The notes below the pieces were generated by a model. That model did not search any database. It saw only the letters and a program-made list of their open reading frames with translations, and was not told the DNA's origin. From [Eubacterium] eligens ATCC 27750 (GTDB lineage: Bacteria; Bacillota; Clostridia; Lachnospirales; Lachnospiraceae), in NCBI RefSeq assembly GCF_000146185.1, contig NC_012778.1:1061001-1125000 (forward strand): a stretch of 64,000 nt of DNA. The letters are read 5' to 3'. The first letter of the stretch is position 1. Each line of letters starts with the position of its first letter. Both the position numbers and the translations under genes were made by a program. This document shows, one piece after another, positions 1 to 9,700 of the stretch.

Positions 1-218
1 GTCTTCTCAACGCCAACGCCGTTAGAAATCTTTCTTACTGTAAATGTAGCTCTGACGCCAGTTCCCTGCTTCTTTAATACTGTTCCCTCGAAAACCTGGA
101 TTCTTTCACGGTTTCCTTCCTTAATCTTAGCTGATACTCTTACAGTATCACCAACTCTGAACTCAGGAGCCTGAGCCTTAAGCTGAGCATCTTCGATGTT
201 CTTAATAATTGTATTCAT
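1..218 (-). CDS. rplS: Ribosomal protein bL19, 5' part (runs off the window)
   Basis: Only the first 72 residues are in the window. The translation begins [16 protein letters not shown] and ends near the conserved [12 protein letters not shown] segment of bL19, a 50S protein at the interface with the 30S subunit. The ATG at 216-218 follows a strong GGAGGT ribosome binding site. The gene is last in the ffh-rpsP-khpA-rimM group but is preceded by its own leader and a candidate promoter, so it may be expressed separately. The rest of the gene lies beyond position 1. Confidence 0.97.
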   Translation of the reverse strand, partial: MNTIIKNIEDAQLKAQAPEFRVGDTVRVSAKIKEGNRERIQVFEGTVLKKQGTGVRATFTVRKISNGVGVEK

Positions 219-300
219 GTGTGACCTCCTTAATATTATGATGTTCTTAATACAGGTTCTGTAACAGAGGACCATCCCTTTTTCTCACAACTTGTTTAGA
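219..300 (-). promoter_or_regulatory. Candidate L19 mRNA leader with hairpin
   Basis: The short untranslated region before rplS holds a hairpin at 255-273 (minus strand GGU-CC-CUCUG, loop UUA, CAGA-ACC, with a two-base bulge). Leaders of bL19 mRNA in low-GC Gram-positives form a known structured family, and this position and small stem fit that idea. I judged it by eye only, so membership is an inference. Confidence 0.45.
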
Positions 301-326
301 TTATCATAATCAAGCAAATAATGCAA
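298..326 (-). promoter_or_regulatory. Candidate sigma-A promoter for rplS
   Basis: On the minus strand, TTGCAT (321-326) stands 17 bp before TAATCT (298-303), or 15 bp before the better GATAAT (300-305). It sits in the gap after the rimM stop codon. Neither option is ideal, so the call is tentative. Confidence 0.35.
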
Positions 327-348
327 GACTAAAAATACATTTTCTTTA

Positions 349-867
349 TTATTTATTAATATCCAGAAGCCCTGGTAAGATATGGACTGTTATAGTCTTC
401 TTATCAAGGTCATGATCTAATATACACTGGTCAATAACCGGTATTAAATAGCTTTCGCCATTATCTGCCTCTACTTCATATACATTGTTAGCGCCTGTCT
501 CTAATACATCTTTTAGTACGCCCAAATGCTTTCCTTCATCTGTTATAACATCAAGTCCGATAAGATCGCATATAAAATACTCTCCCGGCTCAAGTTTAAC
601 AGCATCTTCTCTTGAAACGAGCAAGTCACATTTTGTGTATTTCTCTATATCATTGATGTCATCAAACTCTTTAAACTTAAGTATTACGAACTGCTTAAAG
701 AATTTAACTGAAGATACAGTGACAGCTACCTGTTCTCTTTTTCCATCGATAACACATTTCTTAAGTTTTTTAAAACGAAGAGGATCATCTGTTGTAGGAA
801 AGACCTTAACTTCACCTCTGATTCCGTGGGTCGATGTAATGACCCCTACTCTTAACATATCTTCCAC
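349..867 (-). CDS. rimM: Ribosome maturation factor RimM
   Basis: 172 residues, the normal family length. RimM binds the 30S head through uS19 and helps mature the 3' domain of 16S rRNA. The N-terminal RimM domain shows GVITSTHGIRGEVKV at residues 8-22. The PRC-barrel domain starts near EYFICDLIG (96-104) and ends in IPVIDQ and LPGLLDI. The start is GTG at 865-867, because GGAG sits 7 bases upstream; the internal ATG at 856-858 would put that site too far away. It follows khpA after a terminator-like hairpin. trmD, its usual downstream partner, is absent: rplS comes next. Confidence 0.96.
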   Translation of the reverse strand: MEDMLRVGVITSTHGIRGEVKVFPTTDDPLRFKKLKKCVIDGKREQVAVTVSSVKFFKQFVILKFKEFDDINDIEKYTKCDLLVSREDAVKLEPGEYFICDLIGLDVITDEGKHLGVLKDVLETGANNVYEVEADNGESYLIPVIDQCILDHDLDKKTITVHILPGLLDINK

Positions 868-912
868 TTAAATTCTCCATTCTGGCATAAATGTATATAT
901 AAATAACAAAAC

Positions 913-934
913 AGACAGCCCCGAAAGGCTGCCT
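913..934 (-). terminator. Intrinsic terminator-like hairpin between khpA and rimM
   Basis: On the minus strand an 8-bp stem (AGGCAGCC with GGCTGTCT, one G:U pair) is followed by a T-rich run ending at about 902. It lies 17 bases after the khpA stop codon. It probably reduces read-through into rimM rather than fully ending the operon, since only a weak promoter could fit before rimM. Confidence 0.65.
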
Positions 935-951
935 TAGACAGTAGTGTTTGC

Positions 952-1182
952 TTAATTATCTATTTCAACAATCACTTTCTTGTCGCTCTTAGAAGCTGCA
1001 GCTGAAACAACTGCTCTTATTGACTTGGCAATTCTACCAGACTTGCCGATAACCTTGCCCATATCCGAAGGAGCAACCTTAAGATTGACTACAAGAGCCT
1101 TATCTTTTTCAGTTTCTGTTACTACAACCTCATCCGGATTATCAACTAGTGCCTTAGCGATAATTTCCACTAATTCTTTCAT
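952..1182 (-). CDS. khpA: KH-domain RNA-binding protein KhpA
   Basis: 76 residues forming a single KH domain with the GxxG loop GKSG at 46-49 in MGKVIGKSGR. In Firmicutes KhpA pairs with KhpB/Jag as an RNA chaperone that affects cell division and translation. The gene sits between rpsP and rimM, its standard place. I chose the ATG at 1180-1182, 10 bases after GGAGGT. A TTG two codons upstream is possible but would sit too close to that site. Confidence 0.93.
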   Translation of the reverse strand: MKELVEIIAKALVDNPDEVVVTETEKDKALVVNLKVAPSDMGKVIGKSGRIAKSIRAVVSAAASKSDKKVIVEIDN

Positions 1183-1205
1183 AGCCAATTACACCTCCAC
1201 TAGTC

Positions 1206-1451
1206 TTATTTTTCGATACCAGCCATCTTGAAAAGCTTTCCAACAACCTCTGTAGGCTGAGCTCCGTTTGATAACCACTTCTTAGCAGCCTCAGCATCAA
1301 TATTGAGCTTGCAAGGATCGTAATTAGGATCATAAGTACCGATTTCATCGATGAATCTACCATTTCTTGGAGATCTTGAGTCTGCTACGATAATTCTATA
1401 GAAAGGATTTTTCTTCTCACCTAATCTCTTTAATCTAATCTTTACTGCCAT
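1206..1451 (-). CDS. rpsP: Ribosomal protein bS16
   Basis: 81 residues, beginning [20 protein letters not shown], which is the family signature. bS16 is an early-binding 30S assembly protein. The ATG at 1449-1451 lies 8 bases after AGGAGG. A GTG three codons upstream overlaps that site and is rejected as start. It is the third gene of the ylxM-ffh-rpsP-khpA unit, 40 bases after ffh. Confidence 0.97.
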   Translation of the reverse strand: MAVKIRLKRLGEKKNPFYRIIVADSRSPRNGRFIDEIGTYDPNYDPCKLNIDAEAAKKWLSNGAQPTEVVGKLFKMAGIEK

Positions 1452-1491
1452 TACATTCACCTCCTGTATTATTCTTAAAAATTAATCTATG

Positions 1492-2838
1492 TTAAAAAGG
1501 TAACTTGAAACGTCCCTTTTTAGCACCTTTCATCATTCCCGGCATCTGCTTCATCATCTTCTTCATCTGTTCAAACTGCTTTACAAGTCTGTTAACATCA
1601 GCAATATCAACACCTGCACCTCTTGCAATTCTGTTCTTCCTTGAAGGATTAAGTATGTCCGGATTACTTCTTTCTGCCTTAGTCATTGAATATATGATAG
1701 ATTCGGTTCTTCTCATATTCTTCTCTGCTTCATCATCATCGATTGAAACATTCTTCATCTGACCCGACAGTCCTGGCATCATGCTCATAATTGAACTGAT
1801 ACCACCCATATTCTTAATCTGTCCCATATACTCAAGAAAGTCATTAAAATCAAATTCTGCTTTCTTAAGCTTTTCTTCCATAGCTTTTGCTTTATCAGCA
1901 TCAAGCTGTGCTTCAGCCTTCTCAATAAGGGTAAGGACATCTCCCATACCAAGTATTCTTGATGCCATACGGTCTGGATAAAACTGTTCAAGATCTGAAA
2001 GCTTTTCCCCCATACCAACATAAAGAATTGGCTTTCCGGTAACTGCCTTAATTGAAAGTGCAGCACCACCTCTTGTATCACCATCTAACTTAGTAAGGAT
2101 AACTCCGTCAATGCCAACCTTCTCGTTAAATGATGAAGCAACATTAACAGCATCCTGACCTGTCATGGAGTCAACTACAAGAATTGTCTGGTCAACTGAT
2201 ACATTAGCTTTAATGTCTATAAGCTCATTCATCATGTCTTCATCAACATGAAGTCGTCCTGCTGTATCAAGAATAACTGTATTAAAATCATTATTCTTAG
2301 CATGGGCTATAGCAGCTTTGGCAATATCAACAGGCTTCTGGTTAGTTCCCATAGAGAATACTTCAACGCCCTGTTTATTACCATTAATAGTAAGCTGTTC
2401 AATGGCTGCTGGTCTGTATACATCACAGGCAACTAAAAGAGGTTTTCTTCCCTTCGCCTTGAATTTACCAGCAAGCTTTGCTGTAGTAGTTGTCTTACCA
2501 GCACCCTGAAGACCTGCCATCATGATAACAGTAATCTCAGAGCCAGGTTTCAAGGCAATCTCAGTTGTCTCAGATCCCATAAGAGATACCATCTCTTCAT
2601 TAACAATCTTGATAACCATCTGACCAGGTGTAAGACTTGACATAACATCCTGACCAATTGCTCTTTCTTCTACAGACTTGATAAACTGCTTAACCACCTT
2701 AAAGTTAACATCAGCTTCAAGCAGGGCAAGCTTAACTTCCTTAAGAGCAGCCTTAACATCAGCTTCTGATAAACGGCCCTTACCACGAAGATTCTTAAAA
2801 ATATTCTGCAATTTCTCTGATAAACTATCGAATGCCAT
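1492..2838 (-). CDS. ffh: Signal recognition particle GTPase Ffh
   Basis: 448 residues. Ffh binds the SRP RNA and signal sequences of nascent membrane and exported proteins and docks on FtsY. The N domain covers about 1-95. The G domain follows with GLQGAGKTTT (109-118), DVYRPAA (139-145), DTAGR (191-195) and TKLDGD (249-254). The methionine-rich M domain runs from about 300 to the end (MKKMMKQMPGMMKG). The gene follows ylxM by 11 bases, the standard SRP pairing. Its receptor gene ftsY is in the same window three genes upstream. Confidence 0.99.
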   Translation of the reverse strand: MAFDSLSEKLQNIFKNLRGKGRLSEADVKAALKEVKLALLEADVNFKVVKQFIKSVEERAIGQDVMSSLTPGQMVIKIVNEEMVSLMGSETTEIALKPGSEITVIMMAGLQGAGKTTTTAKLAGKFKAKGRKPLLVACDVYRPAAIEQLTINGNKQGVEVFSMGTNQKPVDIAKAAIAHAKNNDFNTVILDTAGRLHVDEDMMNELIDIKANVSVDQTILVVDSMTGQDAVNVASSFNEKVGIDGVILTKLDGDTRGGAALSIKAVTGKPILYVGMGEKLSDLEQFYPDRMASRILGMGDVLTLIEKAEAQLDADKAKAMEEKLKKAEFDFNDFLEYMGQIKNMGGISSIMSMMPGLSGQMKNVSIDDDEAEKNMRRTESIIYSMTKAERSNPDILNPSRKNRIARGAGVDIADVNRLVKQFEQMKKMMKQMPGMMKGAKKGRFKLPF

Positions 2839-2849
2839 AATATCTCTCC

Positions 2850-3194
2850 TTAAAATTCTTCAAGAATCTCATTGGATAACTTCTTGATTTCATGAATATC
2901 AGATATATCCTGACTTTCCATGTAATCATCAACTAAAGAATCAATCTTAGATACCTTGTCCTTGGTTTCAAGGAACTTCTGTATAAGATGAAGCTTAGCT
3001 TCGTATCCATCAAGTGTCTTCGTAACTCTCTTAATCAGATCATGTACTCCCTGTCTTGATATACCATATTCATCGGCAATCTCACTGAGAGATAAATCAT
3101 TGTAGATAGCATCTTCATATATCTTCTTCTGATGGTCGTTAAGTAACTCTCCATAAAAATCATATAAAAGATTCTGTTCAACAATTCTTTCCAT
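2850..3194 (-). CDS. ylxM: YlxM family helix-turn-helix SRP-associated protein
   Basis: 114 residues beginning MERIVEQNLLYDFYGELL. The helix-turn-helix part is SLSEIADEYGISRQG, sigma-70 region 4 like. In Gram-positives YlxM is encoded beside ffh and modulates SRP function. An in-frame ATG farther upstream would add 29 residues unlike the family, so I used the ATG at 3192-3194, which has a modest AGG site 5 bases upstream. It is the first gene of the ffh operon, behind a near-consensus promoter. Confidence 0.92.
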   Translation of the reverse strand: MERIVEQNLLYDFYGELLNDHQKKIYEDAIYNDLSLSEIADEYGISRQGVHDLIKRVTKTLDGYEAKLHLIQKFLETKDKVSKIDSLVDDYMESQDISDIHEIKKLSNEILEEF

Positions 3195-3252
3195 AATACC
3201 TGCCACAAACTTAAATATCATATAAGCCATGATTGACTCATAAGCCTTGAGT

Positions 3253-3281
3253 ATAATATCAGATATCAAAAAAAGTGTCAA
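3253..3281 (-). promoter_or_regulatory. Strong sigma-A promoter for ylxM-ffh-rpsP-khpA
   Basis: Minus strand TTGACA (3276-3281), 17-bp spacer, TATTAT (3253-3258): 11 of 12 bases match consensus. The -35 box lies inside the 3' arm of the terminator of the upstream gene, and the terminator's T-run is part of the spacer. Confidence 0.85.
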
Positions 3282-3302
3282 GCATTTTTACTTGACACTT
3301 TT
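3271..3302 (-). terminator. Intrinsic terminator of the AI-2E family gene
   Basis: A perfect 12-bp stem (AAAAGTGTCAAG with CTTGACACTTTT) with an 8-base loop, followed on the minus strand by a run of T. It lies just after the stop codon of the 3318-4568 gene and overlaps the next promoter. Confidence 0.9.
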
Positions 3303-3317
3303 GAAAAATTTATTAAA

Positions 3318-4568
3318 TCAGCTTTCAAGCCTCTTTTCACGTTCATTAGGAGGATATTCCATTTCATATTCTTCGCTTAAATTCTCCATTCCGTTAATCT
3401 TCAGTCTCTTAAACACCCATTTCTTAATAAGATGATATATAACTGCAAATATAGGAACTCCTAAAAGCATCCCTGCAAATCCCCATATATCACCAAAGAG
3501 GAGTATTGCAAACAATACCCAGAAACTTGAGATTCCTGTAGTATTACCAAGAATTTTAGGCCCGATAATATTACCGTCAATCTGCTGTAATATAAAATTA
3601 AATATTACAAAGAACAGGCACTGTGCAGGATTGACAATAAGACATAATAAAGCTCCAATAAACCATGCTATGTACCAGCCAAAGAAAGGAATAACATTAA
3701 ATATTCCAACAATGAATGCAATAAGAATCTCACTCATCATCTCTTTGCCAGGATTACATATTGTAAATATCTTAAGTGATATAAAACATATAAGTGCTAT
3801 TACAAAGGCATCAAGGATTTTGCCATTAACAAAGCCGCTGAACACCTTATCAGTATACTTAATCTCTTCCATAACGCTGGCAGCACGTTCTTTCTTGAAT
3901 ATACTATAGACAACCATCTCTCCCTGCTTTGCAAGCTTTTTTCTTGCTGTAAGAAGATACGCTGCAACAATAAATCCGATAAGAACATTAAAAAGTACAA
4001 CAATAATATTAACTACACCAGTTGAAACACCGGTAGCAATTCCCTGTGCATATCCAAGAAACTCGTTACCAAGCCAGTCATTAATAAATGTATATGTTTT
4101 ATCAATAATATTCTCTGAATATTTCATAAGAGTTTCATTCTCGTTAAGAAACTTCTGTACAAAATCAATAACTTTATTGACATTATCAGGAATAATCTGG
4201 ATAAGACGTACAACACTGTTTACAAGATTAGGAATAATAACAATAATCATAAAATATATGAACAGAATTGCTATAAGAAGCCCTGTAAACACACTAAGAT
4301 TATTGGACAGGCTTTTCTTTTTTTTCTCATTCTTAATAAACTTAAATACCTTATTATATATATTATCGAAGAAATTACATATTGGACATATTACATATGC
4401 TAATGCCCCGCCAATTATAAAAGGCATAAGAGTTCTGCATATATGCGAAAATGCTTTGTGGATGGCATCAATTCTGAATAATGCAAAAAAAAGCAATAGG
4501 GACAGCGCAGCTGCCCCAAATAATGCCATTGTAACTCCTGCATATCTTTTGAAAGAATATTTCTTCAT
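3318..4568 (-). CDS. AI-2E family transporter (membrane protein)
   Basis: 416 residues with about eight hydrophobic segments, starting with a pair near residues 12-62. The middle soluble region (about 130-200) and the closing membrane block with GIFNVIPFFGWYIAWFIGAL and FWVLFAILLFGDIWGF are typical of the AI-2E/PerM (YtvI-like) family. Members have been linked to export of autoinducer-2 or to ion exchange; the substrate here cannot be read from the sequence. It starts 26 bases after the threonine dehydratase gene, so the two are probably co-transcribed, and it ends in a strong terminator. Confidence 0.88.
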   Translation of the reverse strand: MKKYSFKRYAGVTMALFGAAALSLLLFFALFRIDAIHKAFSHICRTLMPFIIGGALAYVICPICNFFDNIYNKVFKFIKNEKKKKSLSNNLSVFTGLLIAILFIYFMIIVIIPNLVNSVVRLIQIIPDNVNKVIDFVQKFLNENETLMKYSENIIDKTYTFINDWLGNEFLGYAQGIATGVSTGVVNIIVVLFNVLIGFIVAAYLLTARKKLAKQGEMVVYSIFKKERAASVMEEIKYTDKVFSGFVNGKILDAFVIALICFISLKIFTICNPGKEMMSEILIAFIVGIFNVIPFFGWYIAWFIGALLCLIVNPAQCLFFVIFNFILQQIDGNIIGPKILGNTTGISSFWVLFAILLFGDIWGFAGMLLGVPIFAVIYHLIKKWVFKRLKINGMENLSEEYEMEYPPNEREKRLES

Positions 4569-4594
4569 AGATTTCCCTCTGCTGAAGATAGTGA

Positions 4595-5812
4595 TTAAAT
4601 GTTTACTTTAACAATTCTAGGTCTTAAACCTGCTGCTTCAAGCTTGTCAACAATCTCATCCTTGTGTTCATGTCCGAAAGCTTCAATTGTAATTCTAAGC
4701 TCAACAGTTGCTTTTCTGTTAATGCTTACGAACTGGTTATGTTCAAGCTTGATTACATTACCGTTAGCTTCTGCAATAATAGAAGCAACTCTTACAAGTT
4801 CACCCGGCTTATCTGGAAGAAGTACAGAAACAGTGAAGATTCTGCTTCTCTGTACAAGTCCCTGCTGAACAACAGATGACATTGTAATAACATCCATATT
4901 ACCACCAGAAAGAATTGAAACAATCTTCTTATCCTTAACATCAAGCTGCTTTAATGCTGCAACTGTAAGAAGACCTGAATTCTCAACAATCATCTTATGA
5001 TTCTCTACCATATCAAGGAATGCAACTATTAAATCTTCATCAGGAACTGTAATAATATCATCAAGATTCTTCTGAAGATATGGGAATAACTTGCTTCCTG
5101 GAGTCTTAACAGCTGTACCGTCTGCAATTGTACTTACAGTAGGAAGAGTTACAACCTTTCCAGCCTTAAGAGATTCCTGAAGACAGTTAGCACCGGAAGG
5201 CTCAACACCAATAACCTTGATATTAGGATTAAGGAGTTTTGCAAGTGTAGATACACCTGTTGCAAGTCCGCCACCACCAATAGGAACAAGAATATAATCA
5301 ACAGTTGGAAGCTCTTTAATAATCTCCATTGCGATAGAACCCTGACCTGTTGCAACATCTAAATCATCAAATGGGTGAACAAATGTAAGTCCTTTCTCCT
5401 TGGCAAGCTTCATTGCATATTCACATGCTTCATCATAAACATTACCGTAAAGAATAACCTCTGCACCGTATCCCTTAGTTCTGTTTACCTTGATAAGTGG
5501 TGTTGTTGTAGGCATAACTACTGTTGCCTTAACCCCATATTTCTTAGCTGCAAATGCAACACCCTGTGCATGATTTCCGGCAGAAGCTGTAATAAGTCCC
5601 TTCTGTCTTGCTTCCTCTGACATCGTACTAATCTTGTAATATGCACCTCTTACCTTATAAGCACCTGTGTACTGCATATTCTCTGGCTTAAGGTATACTC
5701 TGTTACCAGTCTGGCTGCTGAAATACTCACTATATACCAGATTAGTAGGAAGTGTTGCTTCCTTAACCTTCTCGGCAGCTTCCTCGAAACTTTTCAATGT
5801 TAATTCTTCCAT
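4595..5812 (-). CDS. ilvA: Threonine ammonia-lyase with C-terminal ACT domain
   Basis: 405 residues. It is a PLP fold-type II enzyme converting L-threonine to 2-oxobutanoate and ammonia. The PLP lysine is K53 in TGAYKVRGA. SAGNHAQG is at 77-84 and the phosphate-binding GGGGL at 179-183. A single ACT domain covers about 325-405. This size with one ACT domain matches the TdcB/IlvA class found in Firmicutes, so the enzyme may serve isoleucine synthesis or threonine breakdown; the sequence does not decide. It sits between ftsY and the AI-2E gene, breaking the usual ftsY-ylxM-ffh order. Confidence 0.95.
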   Translation of the reverse strand: MEELTLKSFEEAAEKVKEATLPTNLVYSEYFSSQTGNRVYLKPENMQYTGAYKVRGAYYKISTMSEEARQKGLITASAGNHAQGVAFAAKKYGVKATVVMPTTTPLIKVNRTKGYGAEVILYGNVYDEACEYAMKLAKEKGLTFVHPFDDLDVATGQGSIAMEIIKELPTVDYILVPIGGGGLATGVSTLAKLLNPNIKVIGVEPSGANCLQESLKAGKVVTLPTVSTIADGTAVKTPGSKLFPYLQKNLDDIITVPDEDLIVAFLDMVENHKMIVENSGLLTVAALKQLDVKDKKIVSILSGGNMDVITMSSVVQQGLVQRSRIFTVSVLLPDKPGELVRVASIIAEANGNVIKLEHNQFVSINRKATVELRITIEAFGHEHKDEIVDKLEAAGLRPRIVKVNI

Positions 5813-5843
5813 TACACTTAATCTCCCATCTTAATTTATTAAC

Positions 5844-6779
5844 TTATCTATCTTCATCAGAGCCGTTATCTACATCGAATAATGCATTAACAAATGTGTC
5901 TGAATCAAACTTCTGTAAATCTTCGACTTTCTCACCAACTCCAATATATTTAACAGGAATACCAAATTCTGCCTGTATAGCAACGGCAATTCCCCCTTTG
6001 GCAGTTCCATCCATCTTAGTAAGAATAATACCTGTGATATTAGTTACATCATTAAACTCTCTAAGCTGAGAAAGGGCGTTCTGACCAGTTGTTGCGTCAA
6101 GAACGATAAGATTTTCCCTGTATGCATCAGAATACTCTCTTTCTATAACTCTGTCAATCTTACGAAGCTCTTCCATAAGATTCTTCTTATTCTGAAGACG
6201 TCCAGCTGTATCACATAAAAGAACATCTGCCTTTCTTGCTTTACATGCAGCGATTGAATCATATATAACGGCAGCTGGATCAGAACCCTCACTCTGTGCA
6301 ATAATATCAGCACCAGTTCTGTTAGACCATTCTGTAAGCTGCTCTATAGCCGCAGCTCTGAAAGTATCGGCTGCAGCCATAATAACCTTCTTGTTTTGTG
6401 CTTTAAGAAGACCGGCAAGTTTGCCTACAGATGTAGTTTTTCCTACACCATTAACGCCGATAAGCATAACAATGGATTTGCGATTCTCAAATTCATATGC
6501 ATTTTCGCCGAGATTCATCTTTTCCTTAATGCTGTCAATAAGAAGCTGCTTGCAGTCAGCAGGATTCTTAATCTTATTTTCTTTAACCTTATTCTTAAGG
6601 TCGTCAAGAATCTCTTCAGTTGCAACAACACCTATATCACCCATAATAAGGGTTTCTTCAAGCTCATCATAGAAATCGTCATCAATTGACGAAAATCCTG
6701 AGAAAACAGAATCAATTCCGGAAACAATATTATCTCTTGTCTTGGTTAAACCTTCTTTTAATTTACTGAAAAATCCCAT
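5844..6779 (-). CDS. ftsY: SRP receptor GTPase FtsY
   Basis: 311 residues. It is the membrane-docking partner of Ffh. The G domain shows GVNGVGKTT (108-116), DTFRAAA (138-144), DTAGR (190-194) and TKMDGTAKGG (254-263). The long acidic A domain of the enterobacterial protein is absent: the sequence goes almost directly into the N domain after MGFFSKLKEGLTKTRDN, as in other Gram-positives. Only 2 bases separate it from smc, so the two are translationally close. Confidence 0.99.
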   Translation of the reverse strand: MGFFSKLKEGLTKTRDNIVSGIDSVFSGFSSIDDDFYDELEETLIMGDIGVVATEEILDDLKNKVKENKIKNPADCKQLLIDSIKEKMNLGENAYEFENRKSIVMLIGVNGVGKTTSVGKLAGLLKAQNKKVIMAAADTFRAAAIEQLTEWSNRTGADIIAQSEGSDPAAVIYDSIAACKARKADVLLCDTAGRLQNKKNLMEELRKIDRVIEREYSDAYRENLIVLDATTGQNALSQLREFNDVTNITGIILTKMDGTAKGGIAVAIQAEFGIPVKYIGVGEKVEDLQKFDSDTFVNALFDVDNGSDEDR

Positions 6780-6781
6780 AT

Positions 6782-9700
6782 TTACTCCTTCTTCTTGTCA
6801 AGGTCATTAGCTATAAGGTCTACAGAAACAAGTGCAGATACACCCTTCTCCTGCATAGTTATACCATAGAGTCTGTCAGCTGCAGCCATTGTTCCTCGTC
6901 TGTGAGTGATAACAATAAACTGTGTATGCTTTGTAAGCTTGTGAAGATAATTAGCATATCTTCCTACATTAGAATCATCAAGTGCGGCCTCAATTTCATC
7001 AAGCAGACAGAATGGTGAAGGTTTAAGGTTCTGAATAGCAAAAAGAAGTGCGATTGCAGTAAGTGCCTTTTCACCACCGGATAACTGCATCATGTTCTGT
7101 AGCTTCTTTCCTGGCGGCTGTGAAATAATAACAATTCCTGCCTCAAGAATATCTTCACCTTCAACAAGTTCTATTGTGCCTCGTCCGCCACCGAACAATT
7201 CCTTGAATACCTTGTCGAATTCAACCTTAATTTCTTCAAACTTCTCTTTAAACTGAATTCTCATACCATTATCAAGCTCATCAATAACCAGTACCAGAGC
7301 CTCTTCAGCCTTAATCATATCATCATGCTGTGTCTTTAAGAAGTTGTATCGTTCGCTTACTTCCTTATATTCTTCAATAGCATTGACATTAACAACACCA
7401 AGCTTTTTAATATTGGCTTTCAGAATGTTAATCTGCTTCTTAATATCAGATATATCAGTAAGCTCTTCACTTCTTAATTCAGCAGCATAGCTGTATGTAA
7501 GCTCATATTCATTCCACATGTAATCTACTATAGAGTCATTCTCTTCTTCTAACTTTTCCTGCTGGTTATGCAGACGCATACTTTCTTTTTCAAGAAGAAC
7601 AATCTGTTCATTAATCTTTTCACGTTTATCAAAGAATGTCTTATGGCTTGCATTAATAATATCTCTATCCTTGCGGAGAGCTGTAATCTTAGTATTGCAG
7701 TCTTCTATCTGATTCTTCGCTTTATGAATATCACTTCTTAACTTTTCAATCTGTGCATTCTTATCTTCAACTTCTGATGATAAAGATTCTTTTCTCTGTC
7801 TTATATCAGCTTCTTCTGATTCAAGAGCAGCAATTTCAGAATTGATTCTTATAATATTTTCCTGAATAAATGCTGTCTTCTGCTCTACCGAACTGAATCT
7901 TATCTTAAGATTCTCAATATCATCATTAGCCTTATCAAGTTCAGCCTTCTTTGCTTCAAGCTGTTTGTTAAGATTCTCAATTTCTTTTCTTGAGCTTTCA
8001 TTCTGTATATCAAGCGCACTTAAGCTTCCGCTTACCTGATTCTTATTCTCATCAATCTCCTTAATCTGTCTGTCAATCTCAGTAGTTTCAGCCTTATCTT
8101 TATCATATATAATTCTGATTTCAGATAACTTCTGCTTTGCCTGATTAAGATTCATCTGCTCTGTGTTAACAGCTAAAGACACCTCTCTGTTAGCTTTGTT
8201 ATCTGCGTCAATAAGCTCTCTTATAGACGCTATCTTAGCTCTGTTATCTGCAATCTTAGTTTTAAGCTCAGTTGATGATTTACTGAGTTCTGACACAGAT
8301 TTCTTAAGTTCTTCAATCTCTCTTCTTCTACCAAGAAGATTACTTGAATTCTTAAATGCACCACCGGTCATTGAACCGCCCGGATTGAGCTGTTCACCCT
8401 CAAGAGTTACAATTCTTAAGCTATACTTGTATTTCTTGGCAATAAGGAGCGCATTATCAATATTATCAACAACAAGAATTCTGCCAAGAAGATACTTAGC
8501 TAAGTTCTCATATTCAAAAGAAACTCTTACAAGATTGCTTGCAATTCCTATAACACCATTTTCTTTAATACATGGCTCTTTCTCAAGAGTATTTCTTCCT
8601 GATATTGCATTAAGTGGTAAAAATGTAGCTCGTCCAAGCTTATTCTGCTTAAGATATGCAATCAGCTCCTTAGCAGTAGATTCCTTATCAGTAACAATAT
8701 TCTGTATTGTTCCGCCTAATGCTGTCTCAATAGCTGTTTCATACTTTCTTTCAACCTTTACAATATCTGCAATAACACCAAGAATTCCGGAATTGCTGTC
8801 CTTTAATTCCATAATCTTACGGATACTGTTGCCATAACCGTCATATCTTTCAGTAATGTTAATGAGAGATTCAAGCCTTGATTTTTCTCTGTGATAATTC
8901 TGTACAATCTTATCGTGCTGTGCATTAAGGTCAGCATTTTCATTCTTAATTGCTGTTACCTTATCATTATTGGTTGCAATTCTTTCAGCTATTTCCAAAG
9001 CATTTTTTTGTGCAGCTTCTAATCTTGCACCGATATCATTAATCTTAATGTTCTGTTCAGCTTCATCACTCTTATCTTTAATAAGATGACTGTTAAGCTC
9101 AGCTTTTCTTATATTAAGCTGCTCAAGCATGGTTGCAAACTTCTGATTCTCAGCATTAATAGAAGACTTGGCATTAAGTCTGTCATAGATATCATTCTGA
9201 CGGCTTTCAATCTGATCTGACACTCCGTCAATATCCTGCTTTATAACATCAGCAGCATTCTGTTTTGCTTTAAGATTATTCTCGAACTCTTCTACAGATG
9301 TTGAAAGTTCTTCAAGCTGTTTCTTAAAATCAGCTACATTGGTCTGCTTTGCAGCTTTATCTTTATCAATAGCTGTAATTCTATCACTGTAATGCTTTTC
9401 GTTATCAGTGAATCTGTTAATCTGCTCTGTGATAACATTAATCTCACCATTAAGTCTCTGGCTTTCAAGCTCAGTGTTTGACAAAAGTGAATTAACATTC
9501 TCAATGTCGGAATTCACCTTAGAAAGCTGTTCCTCAGCTTCTTCATATTCAGCCTTGGTACTCTCATACTCAGCTCTTGAATTGGAAAGGTCTTCATCAG
9601 CAATGCCAATCTTTCCTATCAGTTCTTCAAGATCTTTGCTTATCCTGTCTGATTCCAAAAGAAATGCATTAACATCATATTTCTTTAAATCAGCTTTATA

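Noticed and set aside
8163..8837. Antisense open frame (224 codons) opposite smc
   Set aside because: Serine/leucine-rich translation typical of the reverse strand of a coiled-coil gene; no ribosome site.
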